From JBKEDF01 sp047975325 (lineage in GTDB: Bacteria > Pseudomonadota > Alphaproteobacteria > Rhodobacterales > Rhodobacteraceae): 64,000 nucleotides of DNA. Of the stretch, positions 43,462 to 52,388 are shown piece after piece (position 1 is the stretch's first letter; each line of letters starts with the position of its first letter). The notes under the pieces were generated by a model, which was not told the origin of the DNA, did not search any database, and saw only the letters and a program-made list of their open reading frames with translations. A program made the translations under genes and the position numbers. The stretch covers positions 1 through 64,000 of the forward strand of contig JBKEDF010000071.1 of NCBI GenBank assembly GCA_047975325.1, in the 5' to 3' direction.

Positions 43462-44311
43462 TTTTCGCCTCCAGCAATGCCCGGATTTCTTCCTTGAGCT
43501 CCTTCACCTCACCGCGCAGGGCTATCACCTCATTGCCGACCTGTTCCGTTTCGGAATGGACGAGGTCCCGCAACCTTTCAAATTCCGCCTCGGCTTCGGC
43601 CTCCACCGCCGCCTGCATCGTATTGACCAGAAGACCGATGAAAAGATTCAGCACCGAAAAGGACGTCACCACGATGAACGGTACGAAGAAAGCCCAGGCA
43701 TAGGGAAATTCATACATGACAGGCCGCACAATCCCCATCGACCAGCTTTCGAGCGTCATGATCTGAAACAGTGAATAGAGGGATGCACCAATCGTGCCAA
43801 ACCATTCATCAAACTGCCTGCCAAACATGATCGTGGCCATCACGGCAAAAACGTAAAACACGACGGACAGCATGATAATGACAGCGCCCATTCCCGGCAG
43901 CGCATCGAAAAGCGCCTTTACCACTGCCCGCATCTGCGGCACGACCGACAGCACCCGCAAGGCCCGGATCACACGCAGCGCCCGCAATGCCGAAAGGCTG
44001 TTGGTCTGCGGCATCAGGCCCACACCCACCACGCAGAAATCAAACACGTTCCAGGCATTGCGCCAGAACCCCAATCCATAGGCGATCAGCTTTGCCCCGA
44101 TTTCCAGCACGAAAATGGCAAGGATCACCCGATCCGCCAGAAAGATCAGTCTGGGAATTTGGGTCTGGATATAAGTCGAGGTCGACAGGCCAAGAATGAT
44201 CGCATTGGCGATAACAAGCACCAGGATGATATTGCGCACTATCGGCAATTCAATGAAGTGCCGCAATCTGGCCCGAAATCCACCTTGTCCGATATCTGCC
44301 ATTTCGCTCAA
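43454..44311 (-). CDS. Bacterial voltage-gated sodium channel (NaChBac/NavAb type) in the T6SS operon
   Basis: A 285-aa six-helix channel subunit. S4 holds regularly spaced arginines (R110, R113, R116, R119) in LRALRVIRALRVLSVVPQMR. The pore loop has TLESWSM at residues 186-192, the sodium-selective filter of NavAb. S5 is about 138-162 and S6 about 204-230. A C-terminal coiled coil (about 235-282) is typical of tetrameric bacterial channels. Start: TTG at 44311 has AAGGA seven bases upstream; an ATG three codons on (44302) lacks one. It overlaps the sheath fusion by eight bases and follows the Lys-rich gene by 22, so it is co-expressed with T6SS genes. Confidence 0.92.
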   Translation of the reverse strand: MSEMADIGQGGFRARLRHFIELPIVRNIILVLVIANAIILGLSTSTYIQTQIPRLIFLADRVILAIFVLEIGAKLIAYGLGFWRNAWNVFDFCVVGVGLMPQTNSLSALRALRVIRALRVLSVVPQMRAVVKALFDALPGMGAVIIMLSVVFYVFAVMATIMFGRQFDEWFGTIGASLYSLFQIMTLESWSMGIVRPVMYEFPYAWAFFVPFIVVTSFSVLNLFIGLLVNTMQAAVEAEAEAEFERLRDLVHSETEQVGNEVIALRGEVKELKEEIRALLEAKNG

Positions 44312-44333
44312 GATCCTGTCCTTTTCCGGTTAA

Positions 44334-45293
44334 TCAGCTTTTGATATCTTTCAATATTTTTTTGAATGACGGAGAAAGCTTCTTCGCCGTTTGCTGGGCC
44401 GCTTTTGCGGTTTTGCCAAGCTCGGCCATGCCGCCGATATCTTTGCGCCAATACCTGACATCCTCGGGCTTGACCTTGCCGCCCTTGAGCGCCTTTTCAA
44501 TATTGTCCAGCGCCTTTTCAAACTTGTCGGCCATCTGCAGGAAGCGTCCGAATTCCCCGGCGTCGTCAATAGTCTTTGAGAGGCTCTGAAGCCCCGCATT
44601 ATCGGCTTTCCTGAATTCCTTTGAGGATTTCGACAGATAGGAGATCGCCGCATTGGCCTCGCGCCCCTTCTTGTCGAATTCCGAGGCAATCTTGTTGATC
44701 GAGCTTGCCGCTGCAGTCAATGCGGCGGCTGGAAGCCTGGTTTTCTTGTCCTCGTTGTCAGAATCTACTTTCTTCTCCAGTTCCGAGAGTACCTTCAATA
44801 GGTCCTGTTGTGGTCCCGTGAAGGCACTGGGGAAGTCGATCTTGTCAAGCTTGGCAAAAGCCGCCTTGCCATCCTTTACCGCCTTCTTGTTATCCTCTTT
44901 GCCACTGGCAAGTTCCTCCAGCGCGAGGGAGATCTTCTTTTCTATGGCCTTGACGGTCTTGTCATATTCCTTTGCCAATTGCGCTTCGACCTTCCGATCG
45001 GCGCCATCGCCGGCTTTCTTGTCCTGCCCTTTCGCCTTCTTCGCCACCTCATTGACCCGAACTGCAAGAAGCTTCAGCTCATATCGTGCCAGGGCAAGGG
45101 CCGCATTGTTGAGGTCCTTCTTCTGCCATTTACGTGGATCGAGAGCTACTTTTTCCTTATAGGCTATCTTGCCGAATTTCTTGGAAAGAACCTTGCTTTC
45201 CTTGATATATTCCTGGGCCGGCCTGGTCATTTCCTTTAATGGATCGGCAGCCAGTTCGGCGGTAAATTCCTTCTTGTCCTTGGCCACGGGCAT
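44334..45293 (-). CDS. Lys-rich all-helical protein, unknown, T6SS operon
   Basis: A 319-aa cysteine-free protein, strongly rich in Lys, Ala, Glu and Leu (for example KKFGKIAYKEKVALDPRKWQ and KKAKGQDKKAGDGADRK). The sequence predicts long amphipathic helices throughout, like a coiled-coil bundle. No signal peptide, membrane segment or catalytic motif is visible, and I recognise no family. Composition differs strongly from its neighbours, which suggests an accessory or effector gene. It lies between clpV and the sodium channel. ATG at 45293 follows GGAGAG. It could be a cargo delivered with the spike, a coiled-coil scaffold or a chaperone. Confidence 0.78.
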   Translation of the reverse strand: MPVAKDKKEFTAELAADPLKEMTRPAQEYIKESKVLSKKFGKIAYKEKVALDPRKWQKKDLNNAALALARYELKLLAVRVNEVAKKAKGQDKKAGDGADRKVEAQLAKEYDKTVKAIEKKISLALEELASGKEDNKKAVKDGKAAFAKLDKIDFPSAFTGPQQDLLKVLSELEKKVDSDNEDKKTRLPAAALTAAASSINKIASEFDKKGREANAAISYLSKSSKEFRKADNAGLQSLSKTIDDAGEFGRFLQMADKFEKALDNIEKALKGGKVKPEDVRYWRKDIGGMAELGKTAKAAQQTAKKLSPSFKKILKDIKS

Positions 45294-45336
45294 GACATCT
45301 CTCCAGATTGAAATAATTTTTTGAATTCAACTCGCA

Positions 45337-48030
45337 TCACTCAAAATCATACACGAATTCGCCATCTTTTACATCGATTGCGACTTTTTTTACCTCCCCG
45401 CCGGTCATCATCCGGCGCAGGAATTCGGCGGATATGTCGGGCAGCATTGTATTGGTAACGATCGCATCGATCATCCTCCCCCCGGATTCAAGTTCCTGAC
45501 AACGTTCCACGATGGTCTGCACCACGGCGTCGGAATATTCGAACGGCACTTCATGGGTTTCCTCAACCCGTTTCCTGATCCGGCCAAGCTGGAGCCTGGT
45601 GATTTCGGCAATCATCCCCGGGCTCAGCGGATAATAGGGGATCACCACGAGGCGCCCCAAAAGCGCGGGCGGAAAGATCTTCAGCAGCGGTTCACGCAGG
45701 GCCTTGGCCATGCCATCGGGTTCGGGCATCAGGTCGGGATCGGCGCAAAGATCCATGATCATATCCGTCCCGGCATTGGTGGTCAGCAGGATCAGCGTGT
45801 TGCGGAAATCGATCATCCGTCCTTCGCCATCCTCCATCTGGCCCTTGTCGAAGACCTGAAAGAATATCTCATGCACATCGGGATGGGCCTTTTCGACCTC
45901 ATCAAGCAGCACCACCGAATAGGGCTTGCGCCGCACGGCCTCCGTCAACACACCGCCTTCGCCATAACCGACATAACCTGGCGGCGCGCCTTTCAGGCTG
46001 CTGACGGTATGGGCTTCCTGATATTCGCTCATATTGATGGTGATGACATTCTGTTCACCACCATAAAGCACCTCGGCCAGCGCCAGCGCCGTTTCGGTTT
46101 TCCCCACGCCCGAGGTTCCGGCCAGCATGAAAACCCCAATGGGTTTTTGCGGATTGTCCAGTCCGGCACGGCTTGTCTGTATGCGTTTGGCGATCATCTT
46201 CATTGCGTGATCCTGACCGATCACGCGACGCGCCAGATGGGTTTCGAGGTTCAGAACCGTGTCGATTTCATCCTTCACCATGCGCCCCACCGGGATACCC
46301 GTCCAGTCACCCACCACGGTGGCAACGGCCTGGGCATCGACAATGGGCAGGATCAGCGGGCTGTCGCCCTGCATCTGCGACAGGGCCGCATTTTTGTCCC
46401 GCAGCTTGGCAATCAGGGCGGCGCGCGCTTCGGGTTCCAGCGGGGAGGATTCGGCCTCCGCCTCCTCAACCGGGGCGCCGCCTTCACGCAATCCGGCCCG
46501 CAGGGCAAGGATTTCCTCCACCAGTGCCTTTTCCTCCTCCCATCTTGCGGTAAGGGTTTCGAGGCGCTTTTCTTCCTCCGCCTTCAGTCCGGAAACGGCA
46601 ATACGGCGTTCCTCGACATCATAGCCGGCGCTTTCATCGCGGGAGATAATTTCCAGCTCCGTCTGCAGTGCGGAAATGCGACGACGGCTGTCATCTACCT
46701 CCGCCGGCACGGCGAACTGGCTGATCGCCACCCGCGCGCTAGCCGTATCAAGGACCGAAACCGATTTATCCGGCAATTGCCGGGCAGGGATATAGCGGGC
46801 CGAAAGATTCACCGCCGCCTCGATCCCCTCATCAAGGATCTGCACCTTGTGATGGTTTTCCAGCATCGAGGCGATGCCGCGCATCATCATCACCGCCCTG
46901 GCCGGGGACGGCTCATCCACCACCACGGTCTGGAAACGACGGGTCAGGGCGGGGTCCTTTTCGATATGTTTCTTATATTCGGCCCAGGTCGTAGCCCCGA
47001 TGGTGCGCAAGGTGCCCCTTGCCAATGCCGGTTTCAGAAGGTTCGCGGCATCGCCCGTTCCAGCCGCCCCCCCCGCCCCGACAAGCGTGTGGGTTTCATC
47101 GATGAACATGATGATGGGGGTTGCGCTGGCCTGGACCTCATCGATGACCGATCTCAGGCGGTTTTCAAATTCCCCTTTCATTGACGCCCCAGCCTGCAAG
47201 AGTCCGACATCCAGCACAAGGATCCGCGCCTCCTTCAGCGCGGGCGGCACATCGCCACGCGCGATGCGCAACGCGAAACCTTCGACCACCGCCGTCTTGC
47301 CGACCCCCGCCTCACCGGTCAGGATCGGATTGTTCTGCCGCCGCCGCATCAGAACATCGACAATCTGGCGGATTTCCTCATCCCGGCCCATGATTGGATC
47401 AATCCCGCCATCGCGCGCCTGCTGCGTCAGATCGGTGCAGAATTGCTGCAACGCTTCTTCCTTACCCATCTGCGCGGGGGCAATCGCGTCGGAATGTTCA
47501 CCGGGGGACACGCCGCCGCCAGGCCGGCTGCCATCCTGGGCGGTCATATGCGCTTCGGGGGATCCTTCCGTCGCCGCCTCGAAAGCATCTGCCAGATCAT
47601 CGGGCCTGATCTTGCGAAACTCATCCGAAACACCAAAGAGGATGCCCTGCATCTCCCTTGTTTTCAGCATGCCCAGCACGATATGGCCAGTCCGCACCTG
47701 ACTGGAATTGTATTTCAGCGAACCATAAACCCAGGCCCGTTCCACCGCATTTTCCAGATGCGCCGAGAGATCGGAAATCGCCGAGGCACCGCGCGGCAGC
47801 GCATCCAGCGCGCGGGTCATGTCCCGGGCCAGATTGGCCGCATCCAGCCCATAATATTTCGCAAGCCGGTGAATGTCGCTATCGGCACCCTGCAGGATCT
47901 GGTGGAACCAATGCACGACTTCGACATAGGGATTGCCGCGAAGCTTGCAAAACACCGTGGCGCTTTCGATGGCCTGATAGCCCAGCTTGTTCAGCTTGCC
48001 GAACAAAGCAACCCTGCTGATCTCGCTCAT
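45337..48030 (-). CDS. clpV: T6SS sheath-recycling ATPase ClpV (TssH)
   Basis: An 897-aa AAA+ ATPase that disassembles the contracted TssBC sheath. The N-domain (about 1-150) binds the TssC helix. The first ATPase domain has Walker A GEAGVGKT at 239-246 and Walker B IIMFIDETHTLVG; the middle coiled-coil region is about 440-520; the second ATPase has Walker A GTSGVGKT at 638-645 and YSVVLLDEVEKAHPDVHEIF. All motifs are intact. It precedes the accessory block in transcription and follows tssG. Confidence 0.96.
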   Translation of the reverse strand: MSEISRVALFGKLNKLGYQAIESATVFCKLRGNPYVEVVHWFHQILQGADSDIHRLAKYYGLDAANLARDMTRALDALPRGASAISDLSAHLENAVERAWVYGSLKYNSSQVRTGHIVLGMLKTREMQGILFGVSDEFRKIRPDDLADAFEAATEGSPEAHMTAQDGSRPGGGVSPGEHSDAIAPAQMGKEEALQQFCTDLTQQARDGGIDPIMGRDEEIRQIVDVLMRRRQNNPILTGEAGVGKTAVVEGFALRIARGDVPPALKEARILVLDVGLLQAGASMKGEFENRLRSVIDEVQASATPIIMFIDETHTLVGAGGAAGTGDAANLLKPALARGTLRTIGATTWAEYKKHIEKDPALTRRFQTVVVDEPSPARAVMMMRGIASMLENHHKVQILDEGIEAAVNLSARYIPARQLPDKSVSVLDTASARVAISQFAVPAEVDDSRRRISALQTELEIISRDESAGYDVEERRIAVSGLKAEEEKRLETLTARWEEEKALVEEILALRAGLREGGAPVEEAEAESSPLEPEARAALIAKLRDKNAALSQMQGDSPLILPIVDAQAVATVVGDWTGIPVGRMVKDEIDTVLNLETHLARRVIGQDHAMKMIAKRIQTSRAGLDNPQKPIGVFMLAGTSGVGKTETALALAEVLYGGEQNVITINMSEYQEAHTVSSLKGAPPGYVGYGEGGVLTEAVRRKPYSVVLLDEVEKAHPDVHEIFFQVFDKGQMEDGEGRMIDFRNTLILLTTNAGTDMIMDLCADPDLMPEPDGMAKALREPLLKIFPPALLGRLVVIPYYPLSPGMIAEITRLQLGRIRKRVEETHEVPFEYSDAVVQTIVERCQELESGGRMIDAIVTNTMLPDISAEFLRRMMTGGEVKKVAIDVKDGEFVYDFE

Positions 48031-48073
48031 GTCACGTCACCTTTCGCTATCATTGCCCTGCATCGCCACATCC

Positions 48074-49141
48074 CTATCCGTCCGCCCCACCCTGGCGCCG
48101 CGCCAATGCCCGGGGAATAAGGTAGAGGTCATCGGCATCCTTGTCGGCGGCATGGGTCCCGATCCAGCTGGTATGGCCCAGGCTGGTGGTTGATCCGAGG
48201 ATGGCCTTCGGCACCTCCTCCTTCGCCAGAACGAGGTTGATATCCCAATCCAGCGTATCGCCGACATAGTTGCGCACGATATCCTCCAGCCGGTGCAAGG
48301 AGGGCGAACCGGGCATCATACGTTGAAAATCACGCAACCCCATCGGCCCGATTTGCAGCCGGAATTTCGCCGCGCGCGACCAGACCCGCGTCCCGATCGA
48401 GGTGCCGGCCCCCAACCCGACCGGACGACCAAGCTGCCACCGGTCATCGGGTTCAAGTTCCAGCCACTGCCCGACAAATTGTTGCAACCGCACCGGAGAT
48501 CGCACGAAGGCGGAGATGATCGAAACCAATCCGTCGGCATGGCGGGGCCCGGAAGTCAGATGCCCGGCAAAATGCCGCTTGGCCAGATCCGGCATCGCAT
48601 CGCGATGCGCCATGGCACGCCCCATATGGCCCGAAATCGCGGCAACCTTTTCGGCAAAGGGGTCGGCGGCCCGCCGTCCGGGCCGGGCCTCGGCCGACCG
48701 GTCAAAGGAGGGCGCTGGATGGGCCACCGCCCAGGCCCGATAGAACAGCCCGAACAACCGATGCGTCAGCATATTCGCAAATGACAGGATCGTCGGATCG
48801 CGATGGTTGCGATACCGGTCACGGACATATTCGGTAATATGCAGCGGCAGTGGCCCATGCGGACCGAAAAGCCCGAAAAACCGGTTGACCAGCCGCCCCG
48901 GCCGACCGCTTTCGGGCGGCTTCATGCTGGCGATGGTCGAAGGGGGAAAGGCCAGTTCGGCCTCCTGTTCCAACCGATAGGCTTCCTCACGCGGACGCTG
49001 GCTTTCGCCCAGACGCGGCGCATCGGGAAACTGCGCCTCCAGAATGCGGAGCGCAAGGAAGATATGATAGGTATCGGGCCGTTCCAGAAGCTGCGCGTAA
49101 TGCGTCAGATGATCCTTCCCAGCCCCGTTTCCGGTTTCCAT
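48074..49141 (-). CDS. tssG: T6SS baseplate protein TssG
   Basis: A 355-aa baseplate wedge protein. Family features are the N-terminal ALRILEAQFPDAPRLGESQR, the segment LVNRFFGLFGPHGPLPLHIT and RLQQFVGQWLELEPDDRWQLG, and the region AKFRLQIGPMGLRDFQRMMP. It overlaps the tssF 3' end by 37 bases, a long overlap that ties the two proteins together; TssF and TssG form the wedge in a 2:1 ratio. Confidence 0.94.
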   Translation of the reverse strand: METGNGAGKDHLTHYAQLLERPDTYHIFLALRILEAQFPDAPRLGESQRPREEAYRLEQEAELAFPPSTIASMKPPESGRPGRLVNRFFGLFGPHGPLPLHITEYVRDRYRNHRDPTILSFANMLTHRLFGLFYRAWAVAHPAPSFDRSAEARPGRRAADPFAEKVAAISGHMGRAMAHRDAMPDLAKRHFAGHLTSGPRHADGLVSIISAFVRSPVRLQQFVGQWLELEPDDRWQLGRPVGLGAGTSIGTRVWSRAAKFRLQIGPMGLRDFQRMMPGSPSLHRLEDIVRNYVGDTLDWDINLVLAKEEVPKAILGSTTSLGHTSWIGTHAADKDADDLYLIPRALARRQGGADG

Positions 49142-50985
49142 CTGGCAATTTCTCCCCGTTGCTGTGAGAACAGAACGGTTTCGGTAAAACTGTTTATCGT
49201 TACATATCTGCGGAAAAATCGTTCAAGCACGGAGCCGAGCAAATACACGCTCGTACCCTCAAAAAAGCTGTCATCAAATCCCAGCTTCAGTTCCAGTCCG
49301 CGCACTGCGGTTGACAGGACACCATCCGAAATCCGTCGCACGATAGGGCGGCTGGAGACGGAGGTCATACCTTCAATCTGCTTTTCCACGGTGCGATCGC
49401 CGCTTGGTGCATAGACCCCCACAAGTTCCCGCAAGGCGGCAATCCCTCCACCCTGATCGGTATCGGCTATGGACAGGTAATTCAGGCTCAGATGGCTGAT
49501 CAACCGCCAGGCGGTATCCCCCTGCCCGATCGGAGAACGGGGCCGGGTCGGATTGACGGGCGTATGGACATGGGCGACAGGGCCACCATCGGGCAGATGA
49601 AATACATCCTTCACGCCGGTGGACAGCAGCAGCGGCAGATCCCGGTTCGAACAAAGCGCCTGAACCGAAAGCTGCGCCAGCTTGCCGTCAAAGGGCGCCT
49701 GGGCCGGGTCCACCAGCGTCAGGTAAAGTTCCGAGCCCAGATAGGATGTCCTGACCCCGCGCAGACGTTCCCTTTCACTGCGCTGCCGCATCCTGCGGAA
49801 TTGCGTGTAATAAGCCGGGTGGCGATCACCGGCGGCGGTGAAATCATCATCAGAATAGAAGGGACGAAATTCCACGTCGCCCTCGCCCTTTTCCGAAATC
49901 CCGGTAACCGATTTGATCGAATGGATCTCAAAATCAAGCGGCGCAGTCCGGTCGGGAACGACATGGTGTTCCACATCGCGCGTGCTGATCAAAACCCGGT
50001 CGCAACGTTTTTCAAAAATATTCACTGCGGGGGTGGCATGAAGCGTGAAAGCCTCCGGTGAAATCGACGGGCCGATATCGGGGATACCGTCGCGCAGCAG
50101 CAGGTAGAGTTCGACCTCCGCCCCACGTGCCTTTTTCAGCGCCGGGTTGATGCCTGCGATATCCACGAAATGGAACCGCTGCGGCATGGCGAAATATTCC
50201 TGCAACAACCGATAGCCGTCATAGCTTTGCTTGGGCGTCGGCAGCAGCGCGTCCCCGGGGTCATAGCCACGAGGCACGATCCGCGCCTCTGGCAGATCCA
50301 GCACCCAATCGGCACGCCGGTCGGTCGAACGCCCCGCAATTCCCGTAACCTGGGTACAGAACAATTCATGCAGGTCCCAATGCCGCCCACTGCGATTATT
50401 GAAAAACAATTCCAGCCGGTCGAGCGACAGTTCCGAAATTGCCCTGCCCCCCTTGCGACGCAGCCTGAGCCGGATCCCGGCACGCGCCTCCACATCACGG
50501 GTTATGCCCGCCGCCACGAGCTGCCCGCGCCCGTCAAGATATTCGGCCTCGGAAATTTCAACAGGCCAGAGCGTAACGTCATGCGCCGTATGGTAGACAC
50601 AGGGCGTCCTGTCGCCCTCCCCCAGGGTCGACCGCAACCGCGTTCCGCGCTTGAGCAGAAACCCGTCCTGCATCTGGGTATTGGCGGCATCGGGTTCAAA
50701 CGCGGCCACCATCATCGAAGGCGTGGGCGCCAGATAATGGGGATAGACGATTTCCAGAAGATGCTGCGTGAAATTGGGAAATTGCAGTTCCAGTTCAAGC
50801 TGCACCCGCGACGACAGGAAGGCCACCCCTTCCAGCAACCGCTCCACATAGGGATCAAGCACCTCGGTGCTATCCATGCCAAGGCGCGCTGCAATCTTGG
50901 GATAGGCCTCGGCAAATTCGGAACCCATCTCCCGCAGATAGGCAAGCTCGGTCTCGTAATGTTTCAGGAGCCGGGTATCCATCAT
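49105..50985 (-). CDS. tssF: T6SS baseplate protein TssF
   Basis: A 626-aa wedge protein. The N-terminus reads LKHYETELAYLREMGSEFAE, then PKIAARLGMDSTEVLDPYVE and RLLEGVAFLSSRVQLELE, the hallmark of TssF. The middle has WDLHELFCTQVTGIAGRS and the C-terminal half has GQGDTAWRLISHLSLNYLSI. Two ATGs are adjacent; the first, at 50985, overlaps the tssE stop. It is one of the largest baseplate parts and is complete. Confidence 0.95.
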   Translation of the reverse strand: MMDTRLLKHYETELAYLREMGSEFAEAYPKIAARLGMDSTEVLDPYVERLLEGVAFLSSRVQLELELQFPNFTQHLLEIVYPHYLAPTPSMMVAAFEPDAANTQMQDGFLLKRGTRLRSTLGEGDRTPCVYHTAHDVTLWPVEISEAEYLDGRGQLVAAGITRDVEARAGIRLRLRRKGGRAISELSLDRLELFFNNRSGRHWDLHELFCTQVTGIAGRSTDRRADWVLDLPEARIVPRGYDPGDALLPTPKQSYDGYRLLQEYFAMPQRFHFVDIAGINPALKKARGAEVELYLLLRDGIPDIGPSISPEAFTLHATPAVNIFEKRCDRVLISTRDVEHHVVPDRTAPLDFEIHSIKSVTGISEKGEGDVEFRPFYSDDDFTAAGDRHPAYYTQFRRMRQRSERERLRGVRTSYLGSELYLTLVDPAQAPFDGKLAQLSVQALCSNRDLPLLLSTGVKDVFHLPDGGPVAHVHTPVNPTRPRSPIGQGDTAWRLISHLSLNYLSIADTDQGGGIAALRELVGVYAPSGDRTVEKQIEGMTSVSSRPIVRRISDGVLSTAVRGLELKLGFDDSFFEGTSVYLLGSVLERFFRRYVTINSFTETVLFSQQRGEIARWKPETGLGRII

Positions 50986-51512
50986 GGCCTCTTGCCTGAT
51001 GGGATATCGCCCACCATCCCGGGACGGTCCAGTTGCAATTCCCCGGTGGTCGTATCTACCTCACCGCGCAGATAAAGTTCCATCGGCAGGGGCTGCGCCC
51101 ACATATCGGCCGAAATATCGAAATTGACGATGGTCTGCCCATCCCGGTCGGCATCACGCAGCAGCACATCAAGCGATCCGGGCATGATACGCGGTTCGAA
51201 TTTTTCGATTGCGCGCTGGATGGAGCTGCGGATCAGCCGGATACGTTCAAGCGTGGAATATTCCCCCGCCACTTCCTGCACGCCATAGGACAGGACCGAC
51301 GCAGTAACATTGGGGTAACGTTCCGGGTCGAACATGGTTGAATTGTCAAAGGAGTTCAGCAGCCAGGACAGATCCCGCTGAATGATTTCCCGCAACCTGC
51401 GCAGATCGATCACCCGGCTTTCGCGCGTTTCCGACGGATTGGTCGGATCGTCATCCGTCAGCCGGTCAAGAAGCGAAGGCTGAAGCCGTTCGGAAAGTGA
51501 CTGATCCGCCAT
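50982..51512 (-). CDS. tssE: T6SS baseplate protein TssE
   Basis: A 176-aa gp25-like baseplate protein that primes sheath polymerisation. SERLQPSLLDRLTDDDPTNP at the N-terminus, VIDLRRLREIIQRDLSWLLN, then YPNVTASVLSYGVQEVAGE and RIRLIRSSIQRAIEKFEPRI match the family. The ATG at 51512 overlaps the tagJ stop and follows GGAGGGG; a GTG one codon upstream is rejected. Confidence 0.94.
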   Translation of the reverse strand: MADQSLSERLQPSLLDRLTDDDPTNPSETRESRVIDLRRLREIIQRDLSWLLNSFDNSTMFDPERYPNVTASVLSYGVQEVAGEYSTLERIRLIRSSIQRAIEKFEPRIMPGSLDVLLRDADRDGQTIVNFDISADMWAQPLPMELYLRGEVDTTTGELQLDRPGMVGDIPSGKRP

Positions 51513-52315
51513 CACCCCTCCGCATCGGTCTGATCAAACATGAGTTCCCGCAGATCCATGATCGCGGTATCGCCGGCATCCGTGGCCAGAAGCCTTTGCC
51601 CCAGCCCGGTATAGGTTTCCGCACCCGCATCCGTCCAACTGGTTTGCCGCGCCAGTTTTTCGGCATCGGATCCGCGATCCGCGGTCCCGGCATAACGGGT
51701 CGGGATCAGGGCGACGATATCGCCACCGTTTTGCAGGACGATATTCACCGGCGTCCAGATGCAATCACGCAGATCCGCAGGCGGCTCCGCCGTAATGGAA
51801 CGGATCACGTTGAAGGGCATCCAGAAATAGCGCCCGTTCACCACCGCCTCCAGAACCGGCCCGATGCGCATATCGGCATCGGCAACCCATTTGAAAAGCT
51901 CGCCATTGATCCTGCCCGAAACGGCGGGGGCAGCCTCAAAGGCACGGGCGCGCAGCGCGGCGGCATCTTCGCTACGCCCGCCCGCCTGCGTCTTGAGCGC
52001 CTCGATCAGCAACGCGCTCCATTCCTGCGGCTCCCCGAAGATCAGGGGGGCCTTTTCCCCGGCAAAGACCTTTTCACGATAGACTTCGCAGATGATCCCC
52101 TCACGATAGGTCTGGGCCATTGAGGTCGCGGCGGGGTCAAGTTCCGCCGAAACCTTCAACTGGGTGATGGCGCGTTTCCAATCGCCCATCACGCAAAGCA
52201 GCTGGAACAGGAAAACCCGTAATTTCGCATCGGACGAATTCGCGCGAATCCCGGCCTGAAGTGCGGCCAGCGCGGCATTGAGATCACCGGATTTCAGCAG
52301 CTTTTCAGCCTGCAT
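51512..52315 (-). CDS. tagJ: T6SS accessory protein TagJ (ImpE)
   Basis: A 267-aa TPR-like protein. AEKLLKSGDLNAALAALQAG and LFQLLCVMGDWKRAITQLKV are the helical repeats, followed by the C-terminal ImpE domain with GELFKWVADADMRIGPVLEA, YFWMPFNVIRSI and DCIWTPVNIVLQNGG. TagJ binds the N-terminal helix of TssB and helps ClpV recruitment in systems that use it. With two TssB-type N-termini in this locus it may serve both. Follows hcp by 73 bases; ATG at 52315 after AGGAAAG. Confidence 0.93.
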   Translation of the reverse strand: MQAEKLLKSGDLNAALAALQAGIRANSSDAKLRVFLFQLLCVMGDWKRAITQLKVSAELDPAATSMAQTYREGIICEVYREKVFAGEKAPLIFGEPQEWSALLIEALKTQAGGRSEDAAALRARAFEAAPAVSGRINGELFKWVADADMRIGPVLEAVVNGRYFWMPFNVIRSITAEPPADLRDCIWTPVNIVLQNGGDIVALIPTRYAGTADRGSDAEKLARQTSWTDAGAETYTGLGQRLLATDAGDTAIMDLRELMFDQTDAEG

Positions 52316-52388
52316 CGGTTTCTTTCCTGATCAGATGGCCCGGATCCGGCGTGGCGCCACGGCACATGCAGCGCCACGCCCAATGGCG

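Noticed and set aside
43454..44311. Sodium channel as a T6SS-delivered effector
   Set aside because: A voltage-sensing six-helix channel with a cytoplasmic coiled coil is built for the producer's own membrane; nothing in it resembles a T6SS cargo tag, so a sensing role is preferred.
45553..47184. 543-codon open frame on the plus strand opposite clpV
   Set aside because: Antisense shadow of ClpV, whose two Walker motifs are in frame on the minus strand.
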